This document shows, piece by piece, positions 8,852 through 16,780 of a stretch of 64,000 bases of DNA; position 1 is the stretch's first letter; the number at the start of each line of letters is the position of its first letter. The notes under the pieces were generated by a model that saw only the letters and a program-made list of their open reading frames with translations, was not told where the DNA came from and made no database searches. The DNA is from Phyllobacterium sp. T1293 (GTDB lineage Bacteria > Pseudomonadota > Alphaproteobacteria > Rhizobiales > Rhizobiaceae): assembly GCF_020731415.2 (NCBI RefSeq), contig NZ_CP088275.1, forward strand, positions 372,001-436,000, written 5' to 3'. Made by a program: the position numbers and the translations under genes.

Positions 8852-11173
8852 ATGCGTAGTGAACTATTGGCTTCACCTTATACGCTCGATGAAAACAAGT
8901 ATGATTTGAGAAGTTTGCTTGGAAAATTCGCGGGCAAGCGCATTTTTTTTGATGGTGTTTTCAAGGGCGACTATAGCCTTGCCATTGTTAACCGCCTCCT
9001 CGCACAGGCATTGATCGCTACTGGCATTGAGATTTCTCTCTATACGCCCGAGCCAGACTGGCAGACTGATGCTCGGCTTGATGCTGTACCCGAAGTCAAG
9101 CGTCGGTTGCTCGCTCAGTATCCGGCTGGTGAAACTTACGACGTGCATCTGCGCAATACCTGGCCTCCGGCTACGCATGATATGCTCGGAAGATTCAATG
9201 CCTACGTCAATTTCGCTTGGGAAGAACTCGAAGTTCCACAATATCTGATTTCGCGCTTTAACCGCGATCTTGATCTCGTGATGGTCACATCAAACTTCGT
9301 GAAACAAGCGTTTGAGCAATCAGGGCTTACAATTCCGGTCGAGGTCGTTGGTAACGGAACAGACCATATAAAACCTCATTCCGGACTTGTGGATGATTCT
9401 CCCTTGCCCCCCAATGGCAAGGCTCGGATCTTGCACGTTTCTTCATGCTTTCCCCGCAAAGGCGTTGACGTGCTTATCGAGGCCTACGCCCAAACGTTTA
9501 CCAGGGAAGAACCGATTGAATTGGTCATCAAGACCTTTCCCAATCCTGACAATATCCTCAAAACGGTCATGGCCAAATTCGACGAGCAGTTGAAGAGTGC
9601 GCCGCCCGTTATTCTTATGGAAGAGTATTGCAGCCCGGAGCAATTGCTTGGCTTGTATCGCACTGCCTCGCTCGTTGTCGCACCGAGCAGAGGTGAAGGA
9701 TTTGGATTGCCATTGGCTGAGGCAATGCGGCTGGGAATACCCGTGGTGACGACCGGGTACAGCGGTCAGGTGGATTTTTGCACTCCCGAGACCGCATGGC
9801 TGGTTGACTACCACATGGCGCCATCAGTGGCACACGTATCTGGCTCATTAAGTCTGTGGGCTGAACCATCCGTTGCACATCTTGGAACGCAAATGCGGGC
9901 AGCACTTACAAATGAGGAGGAGGCACGCATGCGCAGCAAAAATGCGCAAAGGTTTCTGGACGAGCATACCGGATGGAACTCGGTTGCCGGCAGGGTCCTA
10001 GCGGCTATCGCCAAACCTGTGAAACAGTTGGTTGCTTCCAGGCAGCCCTGGACAATTGATCTTGTCTCGTCCTGGCAACAGCAATGCGGCTTGGCGACCT
10101 ATTCGGGACACCTCTATTCGACCCCGGCACTCGCTGGTCGTTTTTCGCATATCTATGCGCGTCGATTTGTTGACGACGAGCTACCGGAAAGCGCTGCTGG
10201 CCAGATTGCCGAAACGGCTGCCATTACAACGCGGCCCTGGGGCTATGATCTTGCTTCATTGACGCGGTTTATCGCGGAAATCGAGAACGCAAAGGGAGAT
10301 GTGCTGTGGATGCAGCATCATCCGGGGCATTTTTCTACGCCGGATATGGAATTGCTGCTGAAGACGCTGCAGCAGGTCAATCATAAACTTCGCGTCATTA
10401 CCATGCACAGTGTCAAGGAAACCCTTCGTGGCGGGAATCTGGAATGGACAAAAGGCTTTGATGTCGTGTTTGTTCATTCCGCAGAAGATGCCGGCCTTCT
10501 GGCCAAGGCAGGCCATCCGAATCCGGTTGTTGTACCTCATGGCGTGCGCGAAGCGTCAGAAGCCGCACTGCAGCCTGATCCATCAACATTCACGGTAGGC
10601 TCATTCGGCTTTTTGATGCCGCACAAGAATATTGACGTTCTCGTCCAAGGTTTCGCAAAGGCGCGCCTCTTTGAACCACGTCTGCGGCTCAAACTCCTCA
10701 ATTGCATGGTTCCCAACGACGAATCGCGGGCATCACGAGTTCTGATCGAAAATCTGTTGAACCATTTCGACCTGCATAATGTTGCGACGGCCAGATTTGA
10801 TTTCATTGATGAAACAGAGTTGAGCAATGAACTTTCCCGATGCGACCTGCTCGGCTTTCTCTACGGCGCGTCGACCGAAACAGCGACGGGTGCAGCGCGG
10901 ATAGCCATGACTGCTGACCGCCCCTTGCTATGCTCCCGCTCGCAGGTACTACGCGACATGTGGCCAATCAGTCACGTTGTGCGGTCCGTCGATGTGGATT
11001 GCGTTGCTGAGGCGCTCGTAAGCCTTGCGCAGAATCCGGACCTTCTTGGTCTGCGTGATGCCGATCGCCGTCAGGCAGCACAGTGGAATTCGTATCCGCG
11101 CGTTGCTGCGCGGCATGTTGTGATTATCGAACAGATGTTAGGGCGCAAATATGACAATCGCCGAGCTGCATAA
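8852..11173 (+). CDS. double-domain GT4-type glycosyltransferase
   Basis: At 773 aa this protein holds two GT-B glycosyltransferase units. The first (about 25-390) has FVNFAWEELEVP-like acceptor-side sequence, RILHVSSCFPRKGVDVLIEA, and the donor-site signature PSRGEGFGLPLAEAMRLGIP. The second (about 415-760) begins PWTIDLVSSWQQQCGLATYS, a GIATYS-like glycine loop, and has VGSFGFLMPHKNIDVLVQGF, but its late signature is weak (LLGFLYGASTETATGAARIA), so it may have altered donor specificity or be degenerate. Two-unit enzymes commonly build alternating or polymeric glycans. Upstream, TTGGAGAG precedes the ATG at 8852. The next gene overlaps its 3' end by 23 bases, indicating translational coupling. 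Confidence 0.85.
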   Translation: MRSELLASPYTLDENKYDLRSLLGKFAGKRIFFDGVFKGDYSLAIVNRLLAQALIATGIEISLYTPEPDWQTDARLDAVPEVKRRLLAQYPAGETYDVHLRNTWPPATHDMLGRFNAYVNFAWEELEVPQYLISRFNRDLDLVMVTSNFVKQAFEQSGLTIPVEVVGNGTDHIKPHSGLVDDSPLPPNGKARILHVSSCFPRKGVDVLIEAYAQTFTREEPIELVIKTFPNPDNILKTVMAKFDEQLKSAPPVILMEEYCSPEQLLGLYRTASLVVAPSRGEGFGLPLAEAMRLGIPVVTTGYSGQVDFCTPETAWLVDYHMAPSVAHVSGSLSLWAEPSVAHLGTQMRAALTNEEEARMRSKNAQRFLDEHTGWNSVAGRVLAAIAKPVKQLVASRQPWTIDLVSSWQQQCGLATYSGHLYSTPALAGRFSHIYARRFVDDELPESAAGQIAETAAITTRPWGYDLASLTRFIAEIENAKGDVLWMQHHPGHFSTPDMELLLKTLQQVNHKLRVITMHSVKETLRGGNLEWTKGFDVVFVHSAEDAGLLAKAGHPNPVVVPHGVREASEAALQPDPSTFTVGSFGFLMPHKNIDVLVQGFAKARLFEPRLRLKLLNCMVPNDESRASRVLIENLLNHFDLHNVATARFDFIDETELSNELSRCDLLGFLYGASTETATGAARIAMTADRPLLCSRSQVLRDMWPISHVVRSVDVDCVAEALVSLAQNPDLLGLRDADRRQAAQWNSYPRVAARHVVIIEQMLGRKYDNRRAA

Positions 11174-12128
11174 GATCCCTCTCCAAGCTTTGCCAAAGGA
11201 TGTCTTTTCCTTGCCAGCTGACGCATTTGTTGACGCTTGGGCATCGGCGTTCAATCTCGCCGAGACTGATCTGAATGCTGACCAAAGACATAATCTGGCA
11301 CAGGCCATCCGCGATGGAACCAACAGAATGAAAGTTATTGATGCTCTGCGGGCCGCATCCCCCCAGACAAATGAGAAGATTGGCGATTTCTCGGCACAGG
11401 TTGTGCGCCGTCCGGCCGATCAATTTGCACTGATCGAGAACTTCACCCGTTTCGCACCTGATAGCGACGTGGCATTCCTCCGGTACAGTTTCTCCAAGAT
11501 TCTTGGGCGCGAACCAACGGATAAAGAATGCCTTGCTTTCGAGTTTGATCTGAGGCGCGGCACGCGAACGCGTGAACAGGCGGTAAAACAGATAGTCGGC
11601 ATTGCCCGGCGTGATGGGCGCATCTCGCTTTGGGATACGCTTGATGAGACAGACCCTTTGTCCGGTAAAGTGGACGACAGCGAAGCGCGCACCATACCCG
11701 CTGGCCTTTCATACGATCTGAATGGTCAGGAGACATTGATTTTCGTTCGCGAAGTTCCCGGCTCTGGTTGGATGATCGGTCCTGATTTGTTGCGCCAACC
11801 GATCAACGTCGTGGACGATGGCTGGAAAGTAAGCCCTGGCTGGCTTTTTGCCGGTCCCAAACGCAGCCTGCAGGCCGGATCATGGCGCGTTCAGATCGAC
11901 CTTATTCAAGAATTAAATGCTAAGCTTGCGATCCAGCTGGTTGCTAATTCCGGTCTGGATATCCTGCAGGAAGTCACGATAGCAGGAGCATTCGCTGGCA
12001 ATCTTTCCACCGAAATCCGCCCAGAACACCGCTTTGTTGAACTGCGTTTAAAAGTCATCGATACGGGTAATGAAGTTTCATGGGTTCGCATTCGGGATAT
12101 CTCGATGATCCGCGAGGTGAAACCATGA
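11151..12128 (+). CDS. hypothetical protein with DUF4214-like helical segment and C-terminal beta-sandwich-like domain
   Basis: The 325-aa protein has no signal peptide. Residues about 105-150 (FLRYSFSKILGREPTDKECL, then RRGTRTREQAVKQIV) resemble the short helical DUF4214-like unit found in many glycosyltransferase-linked proteins of Rhizobiales; the FkbM protein at 23215 begins with a similar YKFILGREANPEEQ. A weaker, similar segment seems to occur near residues 20-65. The C-terminal third is all-beta, with GPKRSLQAGSWRVQIDL and FVELRLKVIDTGNEVSWVRI, resembling the C-terminal part of the 5452-6600 product. It overlaps the preceding glycosyltransferase gene by 23 bases and the following TPR gene by four (ATGA), so the three form one transcription unit. 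Function unknown; a scaffold or glycan-binding accessory to the double glycosyltransferase is a guess. Confidence 0.65.
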   Translation: MTIAELHKIPLQALPKDVFSLPADAFVDAWASAFNLAETDLNADQRHNLAQAIRDGTNRMKVIDALRAASPQTNEKIGDFSAQVVRRPADQFALIENFTRFAPDSDVAFLRYSFSKILGREPTDKECLAFEFDLRRGTRTREQAVKQIVGIARRDGRISLWDTLDETDPLSGKVDDSEARTIPAGLSYDLNGQETLIFVREVPGSGWMIGPDLLRQPINVVDDGWKVSPGWLFAGPKRSLQAGSWRVQIDLIQELNAKLAIQLVANSGLDILQEVTIAGAFAGNLSTEIRPEHRFVELRLKVIDTGNEVSWVRIRDISMIREVKP

Positions 12129-12952
12129 TCCGGCTACCATTTTCCGGACAGACTGCGAAGCAAGCCCTTAAACTGGCAGAAAGCGGCTTGGAACCAAAGC
12201 GAACGGCTGTGGCTCAAGCGGATGCAGCGCGCAACCGCGGAGACTGGCAAACCGCTGCCACGTTTTACAGGCAAGCTGTTGCTGACAATCCTGCCAGAAC
12301 GGATCTGCTGGTACAGCTTGGACATAGCGAAAAAGAGGCAGGGAATTATGATCAGGCCGAGACGGCCTATCGCAAATACCAAGGTCTCCATCCGCGCGAT
12401 GTGGATATACATGTGCAACTTGGCCATTTGTTCAATCGAAAAGGCGACCTGAAGACAGCTTTCATCTGGTATGAGAAGGCTCTCAAACTTTCTCCTGATG
12501 ATCTGGAGATCGCGCGGCATGTGAATATCGCCCGCAACGGTTCCAGCAGGCCGGGTCTTGAACAGAACCGGCGCGACGCCATGCGCCTTGTTGAAGAAAA
12601 CAATTGGTCAAAAGCCCGCGCGGCTTTGCGTGAACTGGTGGTCGAAAATGGCCAGATCGACATGATCGCCGTTTATGCCAATGTTACGAAGGAAGACGGT
12701 GATTTTGACGAGGCGTCAAAGCTTTATGGTCAATATCGCGACTATGCGACGGCTTTCAATCCCGACAGTTTGGAAGATGTGGAAGTTCAGTTGGGCCATC
12801 TGCACAAAATAACCGGCGATTATCGATCAGCTCTGACATTCTATATCAAAGCGCGCAATCTCCAGTTTGAACGTATGGGATATGTCGACTCGACCTCGCC
12901 ATATGAGCGCGAAATTCAAGGATGCATCAGCGAGATTTATACCTGTTTTTAG
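12125..12952 (+). CDS. tetratricopeptide-repeat protein
   Basis: The 275-aa protein contains at least three consecutive TPRs at about residues 35-140 (GDWQTAATFYRQAVADNPAR, GNYDQAETAYRKYQGLHPRD, GDLKTAFIWYEKALKLSPDD) and one or two more near 200-255 (GDFDEASKLYGQYRDYA, GDYRSALTFYIKARNLQFE). There is no signal peptide, so it is probably a cytoplasmic protein-protein adaptor. The ATG at 12125 overlaps the previous stop as ATGA; an upstream in-frame ATG at 12080 is less likely. As the last gene of the GT/DUF4214-like/TPR unit it may organise the glycosyltransferase complex; this is inference from the operon. Confidence 0.8.
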   Translation: MIRLPFSGQTAKQALKLAESGLEPKRTAVAQADAARNRGDWQTAATFYRQAVADNPARTDLLVQLGHSEKEAGNYDQAETAYRKYQGLHPRDVDIHVQLGHLFNRKGDLKTAFIWYEKALKLSPDDLEIARHVNIARNGSSRPGLEQNRRDAMRLVEENNWSKARAALRELVVENGQIDMIAVYANVTKEDGDFDEASKLYGQYRDYATAFNPDSLEDVEVQLGHLHKITGDYRSALTFYIKARNLQFERMGYVDSTSPYEREIQGCISEIYTCF

Positions 12953-13010
12953 GGCAATGTTCTGGAATGAACGGACCTGACAACCGCCCGGCTGGCAGTT
13001 GATACGCTCC

Positions 13011-13051
13011 AGCCTTTCCAGTTTGAATAGATTTGTTCTGCCGGAAAGGCT
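13011..13051. repeat. inverted repeat between convergent genes
   Basis: AGCCTTTCC (13011-13019) pairs with GGAAAGGCT (13043-13051) across a 23-base loop, ending exactly at the stop codon of the minus-strand kpsE-like gene. It could be a bidirectional transcript end, but the loop is long and no T tract follows, so I rate it weakly. Confidence 0.35.
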
Positions 13052-14146
13052 CTAATTGCTGTGATCACGGATTGCCGTAAGCAGCAACCAGGCGAGCAGG
13101 TATCCAATGGACGTAACGAGCAGAACGATGGTGATGTTCTTCAATTCCGTTGGTAGTTCCGCCTTATCAGGACGGTTGGCGGGGACCACCACCTCAAGAT
13201 AGAGCTGCTGCCGCCTGGCATCCGCCCTTGCCGTCTTGAGGGAGTCGAGTGCAGAAAGAAGTGCTTTGTTGGAAAATTCCCTTTGCAATATCAACGCTTC
13301 ATAATCGGCAATTCGCGGAGCGATGGAGCCATCTGTTCCGGCAATTTTTCCCTGCTCGAGCTTCAATTGCTCTTCGAGTGCGCTGATCCGGCTGGTGATG
13401 AAGGGAATGGAACTGGAATCAGGTGCAGTCTCCTTCGTCTCGGCGAGATTCGCACGCGACGCCGCCAATTCAGCACTCAGCCGGCTCATCAGTTCGACAA
13501 GCGATACCGAATTTTGCCCGGGATCGATCATCAATTCCTTGTTGCGGAACAGGGTAATTGCCTTCTGCGCATCGATCATCCGTTGCTCGGCGTTCCCAAC
13601 TTCAGCAGTGGCGAAGCGGATTGCATCTCCCCTCGCCCGCTCGTTCATTTTGGAAAGCCGGTCGCTGCCAAGTTCAAGCAGTTTCACATTCATCGCATAG
13701 GCATCTTCCGGCCGGAAAGCCGATGTCTTGAGAACGGTTATACCGGTTGTGTCATTATGAATGACCTGCACCCGCTGCGAATAATATCTATAGAGTTCTT
13801 CGAACAAACCCGTCTGCCAGGGTGCGGGAAATCGCGCGAAGACATCTGCCTCAGGCCGGTCGAAATAGCCTCGTATTGGCAAATCATCACTCATTCGCAG
13901 CAAGGCGTCACGAGACCGGATATATTCCTGTGCAGAAAACGTGTCATCCTGCGACCGTGTGATCCCGCTGTTCTGTAATAGATTGCCAAAACTGGATGAT
14001 GAAGGCGGCGCAGAAACGCGTACAACAAAGGAAGACTGAGAAACATAAATCGGCGCTGCTATAAACAAATAATAAATGCTGACAGAGAGAACCGGAATGA
14101 CAATGATGATCAAAGCAAAGCGCATTCGCCAAAGCTTGGATATCAA
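13052..14146 (-). CDS. KpsE/CtrB-like capsule export inner-membrane protein (copy 1)
   Basis: The product is a polysaccharide co-polymerase of the ABC-dependent capsule pathway: a membrane-anchored periplasmic adaptor linking the KpsMT transporter to the outer-membrane exporter. Visible are an N-terminal transmembrane helix (FALIIIVIPVLSVSIYYLFI), the typical IYVSQSSFVVRV strand, a long periplasmic coiled coil (about 150-320) and a C-terminal membrane helix (ITIVLLVTSIGYLLAWLLL). From TTG 14146 it has 364 aa. The start is doubtful: the frame is open upstream to a stop at 14218 with no ATG or GTG, but an AAAGG lies six to nine bases ahead of ATC 14206/ATA 14203. It is a paralogue of 16777-17979 and divergent from the KpsM-like gene. 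Confidence 0.85.
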   Translation of the reverse strand: MISKLWRMRFALIIIVIPVLSVSIYYLFIAAPIYVSQSSFVVRVSAPPSSSSFGNLLQNSGITRSQDDTFSAQEYIRSRDALLRMSDDLPIRGYFDRPEADVFARFPAPWQTGLFEELYRYYSQRVQVIHNDTTGITVLKTSAFRPEDAYAMNVKLLELGSDRLSKMNERARGDAIRFATAEVGNAEQRMIDAQKAITLFRNKELMIDPGQNSVSLVELMSRLSAELAASRANLAETKETAPDSSSIPFITSRISALEEQLKLEQGKIAGTDGSIAPRIADYEALILQREFSNKALLSALDSLKTARADARRQQLYLEVVVPANRPDKAELPTELKNITIVLLVTSIGYLLAWLLLTAIRDHSN

Positions 14147-14389
14147 TCCTCGTCTAGTCTTCTTTGCGGCCGGAACGAAAGAATTGGGTGCCAGACTATT
14201 TATGATCTTAATCCTTTAAGGAATTGATACGAAAGCAGACAACGCATCATTCTCATTCCAAGAGAAGCAAAATGAGTATAGGTCTAAAATATATGAGTTG
14301 TGAAGTACTTGCATCATCCTTGCGTTGATCAAAAGAACGTATATTGTTCATTTTGTCGCTTAGTGACTATAATTTAAAGAAGACATTGA
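14147..14389. promoter_or_regulatory. AT-rich divergent intergenic region (kpsE-like / kpsM-like)
   Basis: About 240 bases separate the annotated starts of the divergent export genes, and the centre (14220-14390) is strongly AT-rich. Promoters for both directions must lie here. I cannot fix a convincing -35/-10 pair. Confidence 0.4.
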
Positions 14390-15199
14390 ATGGAAGCTGT
14401 TCCGTCGAAATCTAATAGGAATTCAGTTTTTATGACAGGCCTGCGCGCACAGGCGCGTGTTTTAGGCGCATTGGTCATGCGCGAGATGATAACGCGGTAC
14501 GGACGTGAAAATATTGGCTTCCTATGGCTGATTCTGGAGCCCATGATTCTGACATGCGGTGTCATGCTATTGTGGACTTTGATGAAGCACGAGGCACATG
14601 GGCTGACGGTCATTGCCTTCGTGCTGAGCGGGTATATGCCCCTCACCCTGTGGCGTCACATTTCCTCACACATGGTATCTTGTCTGCGTCACAACATTCC
14701 CCTGATGTATCATCGGCAGATCCGTTTGGCAGATGCGTTGATTGCGCGCGCGCTGCTTGAAATTGGCGGTACGACCTTCGCACTGCTTGTCGTTTATTCT
14801 GGCGCATATCTGGCCGGATTCATTGATCCATTTGAAGATATCGGCCTTAATCTGGCTGGCTGGCTGTTCATGGCCTGGTTTTCGTTTGCGGCGGGCCTCA
14901 TTCTGGCGGCCCTTTCGGAAATATTTGAGGTTGTCGAAAAACTTGTGCCACCTTTTCAATATCTGATGCTGCCAATTTCTGGCATGTTTTTCATGGTTTC
15001 CTGGCTACCGCATGGCGTACAGAAACTCGCGCTCTACGTTCCAACGGTTCATTGTTTCGAAATGTTTCGCGCGGGTACATTTGGTAATGCCATCAAGGCT
15101 CATTATGACGTCTCATACATTTTCACCTGCTGCCTGATCACCACGGCAGTTGGCCTTTACCTCGTTGAACATGTTAGAAAACATATCAAATTCGAATAG
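14390..15199 (+). CDS. KpsM/CtrC-like capsule ABC transporter permease
   Basis: The 269-aa integral membrane protein belongs to the ABC2 polysaccharide exporter permeases. The amphipathic N-terminal segment VMREMITRYGRENIGFLWL is diagnostic, followed by about six transmembrane helices (MILTCGVMLLWTLM, FALLVVYSGAYLAGFI, LFMAWFSFAAGLILAALS, MLPISGMFFMVSWL and a last one near the C-terminus, FTCCLITTAVGLYLVEHV). It would carry the lipid-linked capsule chain across the inner membrane, powered by the KpsT-like ATPase at 16034-16780. Unlike most kps regions, permease and ATPase genes are not adjacent and lie on opposite strands. A methyltransferase gene follows on the same strand after 57 bases. 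Confidence 0.88.
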   Translation: MEAVPSKSNRNSVFMTGLRAQARVLGALVMREMITRYGRENIGFLWLILEPMILTCGVMLLWTLMKHEAHGLTVIAFVLSGYMPLTLWRHISSHMVSCLRHNIPLMYHRQIRLADALIARALLEIGGTTFALLVVYSGAYLAGFIDPFEDIGLNLAGWLFMAWFSFAAGLILAALSEIFEVVEKLVPPFQYLMLPISGMFFMVSWLPHGVQKLALYVPTVHCFEMFRAGTFGNAIKAHYDVSYIFTCCLITTAVGLYLVEHVRKHIKFE

Positions 15200-15256
15200 G
15201 CTCAAGGGAGCTTGTCGTTAGTGAACTAATCCAAACAGTGCCAGTGGAGGATACCT

Positions 15257-16015
15257 ATGCGCGATACGAATGAAGATTGGGAAAAATTGGCACAAGACAA
15301 TGCTTATTGGGCTGTACTGACGGAAGATGAATTCAGGCCGAAGAAACTTACAAAGAAACATATGAATGCATTTTTTGCGACTGGCCGCGCAGACATTGCA
15401 AACCTTACTACAAAAATCAAAGGCCTTATTCCTGACTTTTCGACACCAGTGGAATCGGTCATTGATTTTGGCTGCGGGGTCGGGCGACTGCTTATACCCC
15501 TCGCCGAGCAAGCCACCACCGCCATTGGCATCGACATATCGGAAACGATGCGCTCCATTACGTTGAAAAATGTTGCCAGTCACGGGCTCAACAATGTCCG
15601 CTGCGTGGAAACCCCGGAAATTCTCGTCAAGGAAGGGGTCAAGGTTGACTGGCTCAACAGCTATATTGTTTTGCAGCACATTGAACCGCGCCGTGGCTAC
15701 TTCATCATCAACGATCTCTTGCAATGCGTTAAGAGCGGCGGCATTGCGTCATTGCACATCCCGCTTTTCAAAACGGCAAATCGTGCAGAATATTATAACG
15801 ACCGGATGATGTACTTCCGCAATGACTACTACAAAAATGAAACCGTGTTTATCGACAGGGACAATTACGGTCATCCCGATATCCAGATGTATGATTATGA
15901 TGCGAACACGGTCATGGCACTGTTTCACAAGAACCAGATGACCAATGTCCACCTTTTGCATGATCGTTCAACGACGGGTATTCACGCTTACCACTTCATT
16001 GCCCGGCGTGACTGA
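15257..16015 (+). CDS. class I SAM-dependent methyltransferase
   Basis: The 252-aa cytoplasmic protein has a Rossmann methyltransferase core at about residues 60-170: VIDFGCGVGRLLIPLAE (motif I), TAIGIDISETMRSITLKN (motif II) and VDWLNSYIVLQHIEPRRGYF (post-motif). The C-terminal 80 residues are rich in Tyr, Asp and Asn (YYNDRMMYFRNDYYKNE) and unlike common small-molecule methyltransferases. GTGGAGG lies seven bases before the ATG at 15257. It sits between the KpsM-like gene and the convergent KpsT-like gene; methylation of a capsule sugar or of the lipid terminus are both plausible but not shown by the sequence. Confidence 0.8.
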   Translation: MRDTNEDWEKLAQDNAYWAVLTEDEFRPKKLTKKHMNAFFATGRADIANLTTKIKGLIPDFSTPVESVIDFGCGVGRLLIPLAEQATTAIGIDISETMRSITLKNVASHGLNNVRCVETPEILVKEGVKVDWLNSYIVLQHIEPRRGYFIINDLLQCVKSGGIASLHIPLFKTANRAEYYNDRMMYFRNDYYKNETVFIDRDNYGHPDIQMYDYDANTVMALFHKNQMTNVHLLHDRSTTGIHAYHFIARRD

Positions 16016-16033
16016 GCTTGAGTGTTGCTCGAC

Positions 16034-16780
16034 TTATAGCGATGCGTAAATATCAAAGGCAAATTTGACGTCGTCGAAGACTCGCCCCCGGCCATTTTTC
16101 AGCACAAGGGCAGATTTGCACTGATCGGCGATGATATCGAGGGTATGTCCAACGATGATCATCGCCCGGTTTTTCCGTTTTACGAACAATTCATCGAACG
16201 ACCGGCGCTGAAAGCGCTGGTCGCCAACGGCAATCACTTCATCAATCAGGTAGCAGTCAAAATCGATTGCGAGAGACAGGCCAAAGGATAAGCGCGCGCG
16301 CATACCGGAGGAATAGGTCTTGATCGGCATTTTCAGATATTTGCCGAGATCGCTGAACGTCTCCACACAATCACGGATTTCGTCAAACGGCCTGTTGTAG
16401 ATTCGCGATAGAAACCGCATGCAATCAAAGCCGGTCATTGAGCCGCCAAAGCCGCCACTCAATGCGATTGGCCATGACAAGGACATGGACCGTGCCACGT
16501 GACCAGATGTCGGCATTTCAATTCCGGCGATCAATCTCACCAACGTGGATTTGCCCGCGCCATTGTGGCCAAGAATGGCAATCTTTTCACCGGCGCGCAC
16601 TTCAAAATTGATATTATCAAGAACCCGCCGGGTTCCGCCATGAATTGGATATTCCTTGACGAGATTGTAAGCGCCGACAACACCATTTTTCGACAACCCA
16701 TCTTGAGCCGGAACATTGGTGGTGAATTGTGCCGGCACCCCATCGGAGTCTTTGAAAACAATGGTTCCAGGATTTGTCAT
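16034..16780 (-). CDS. KpsT/CtrD-like capsule ABC transporter ATP-binding protein
   Basis: This is a 248-aa cytoplasmic ATPase. The Walker A is ILGHNGAGKSTLVRLIAG, the degenerate signature is KTYSSGMRARLSFGLSLAID, and the Walker B is DCYLIDEVIAVGD, followed by the H-loop IVGHTLDI. The YSSGM signature and the IDEVIAVGD phrase are typical of polysaccharide-export (KpsT/Wzt) ATPases. About 40 residues precede the nucleotide-binding domain. Its ATG overlaps the stop of the upstream kpsE-like gene by four bases (ATGA), so the two are translationally coupled. Its transmembrane partner is most likely the KpsM-like protein encoded on the other strand at 14390-15199. Confidence 0.9.
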   Translation of the reverse strand: MTNPGTIVFKDSDGVPAQFTTNVPAQDGLSKNGVVGAYNLVKEYPIHGGTRRVLDNINFEVRAGEKIAILGHNGAGKSTLVRLIAGIEMPTSGHVARSMSLSWPIALSGGFGGSMTGFDCMRFLSRIYNRPFDEIRDCVETFSDLGKYLKMPIKTYSSGMRARLSFGLSLAIDFDCYLIDEVIAVGDQRFQRRSFDELFVKRKNRAMIIVGHTLDIIADQCKSALVLKNGRGRVFDDVKFAFDIYASL

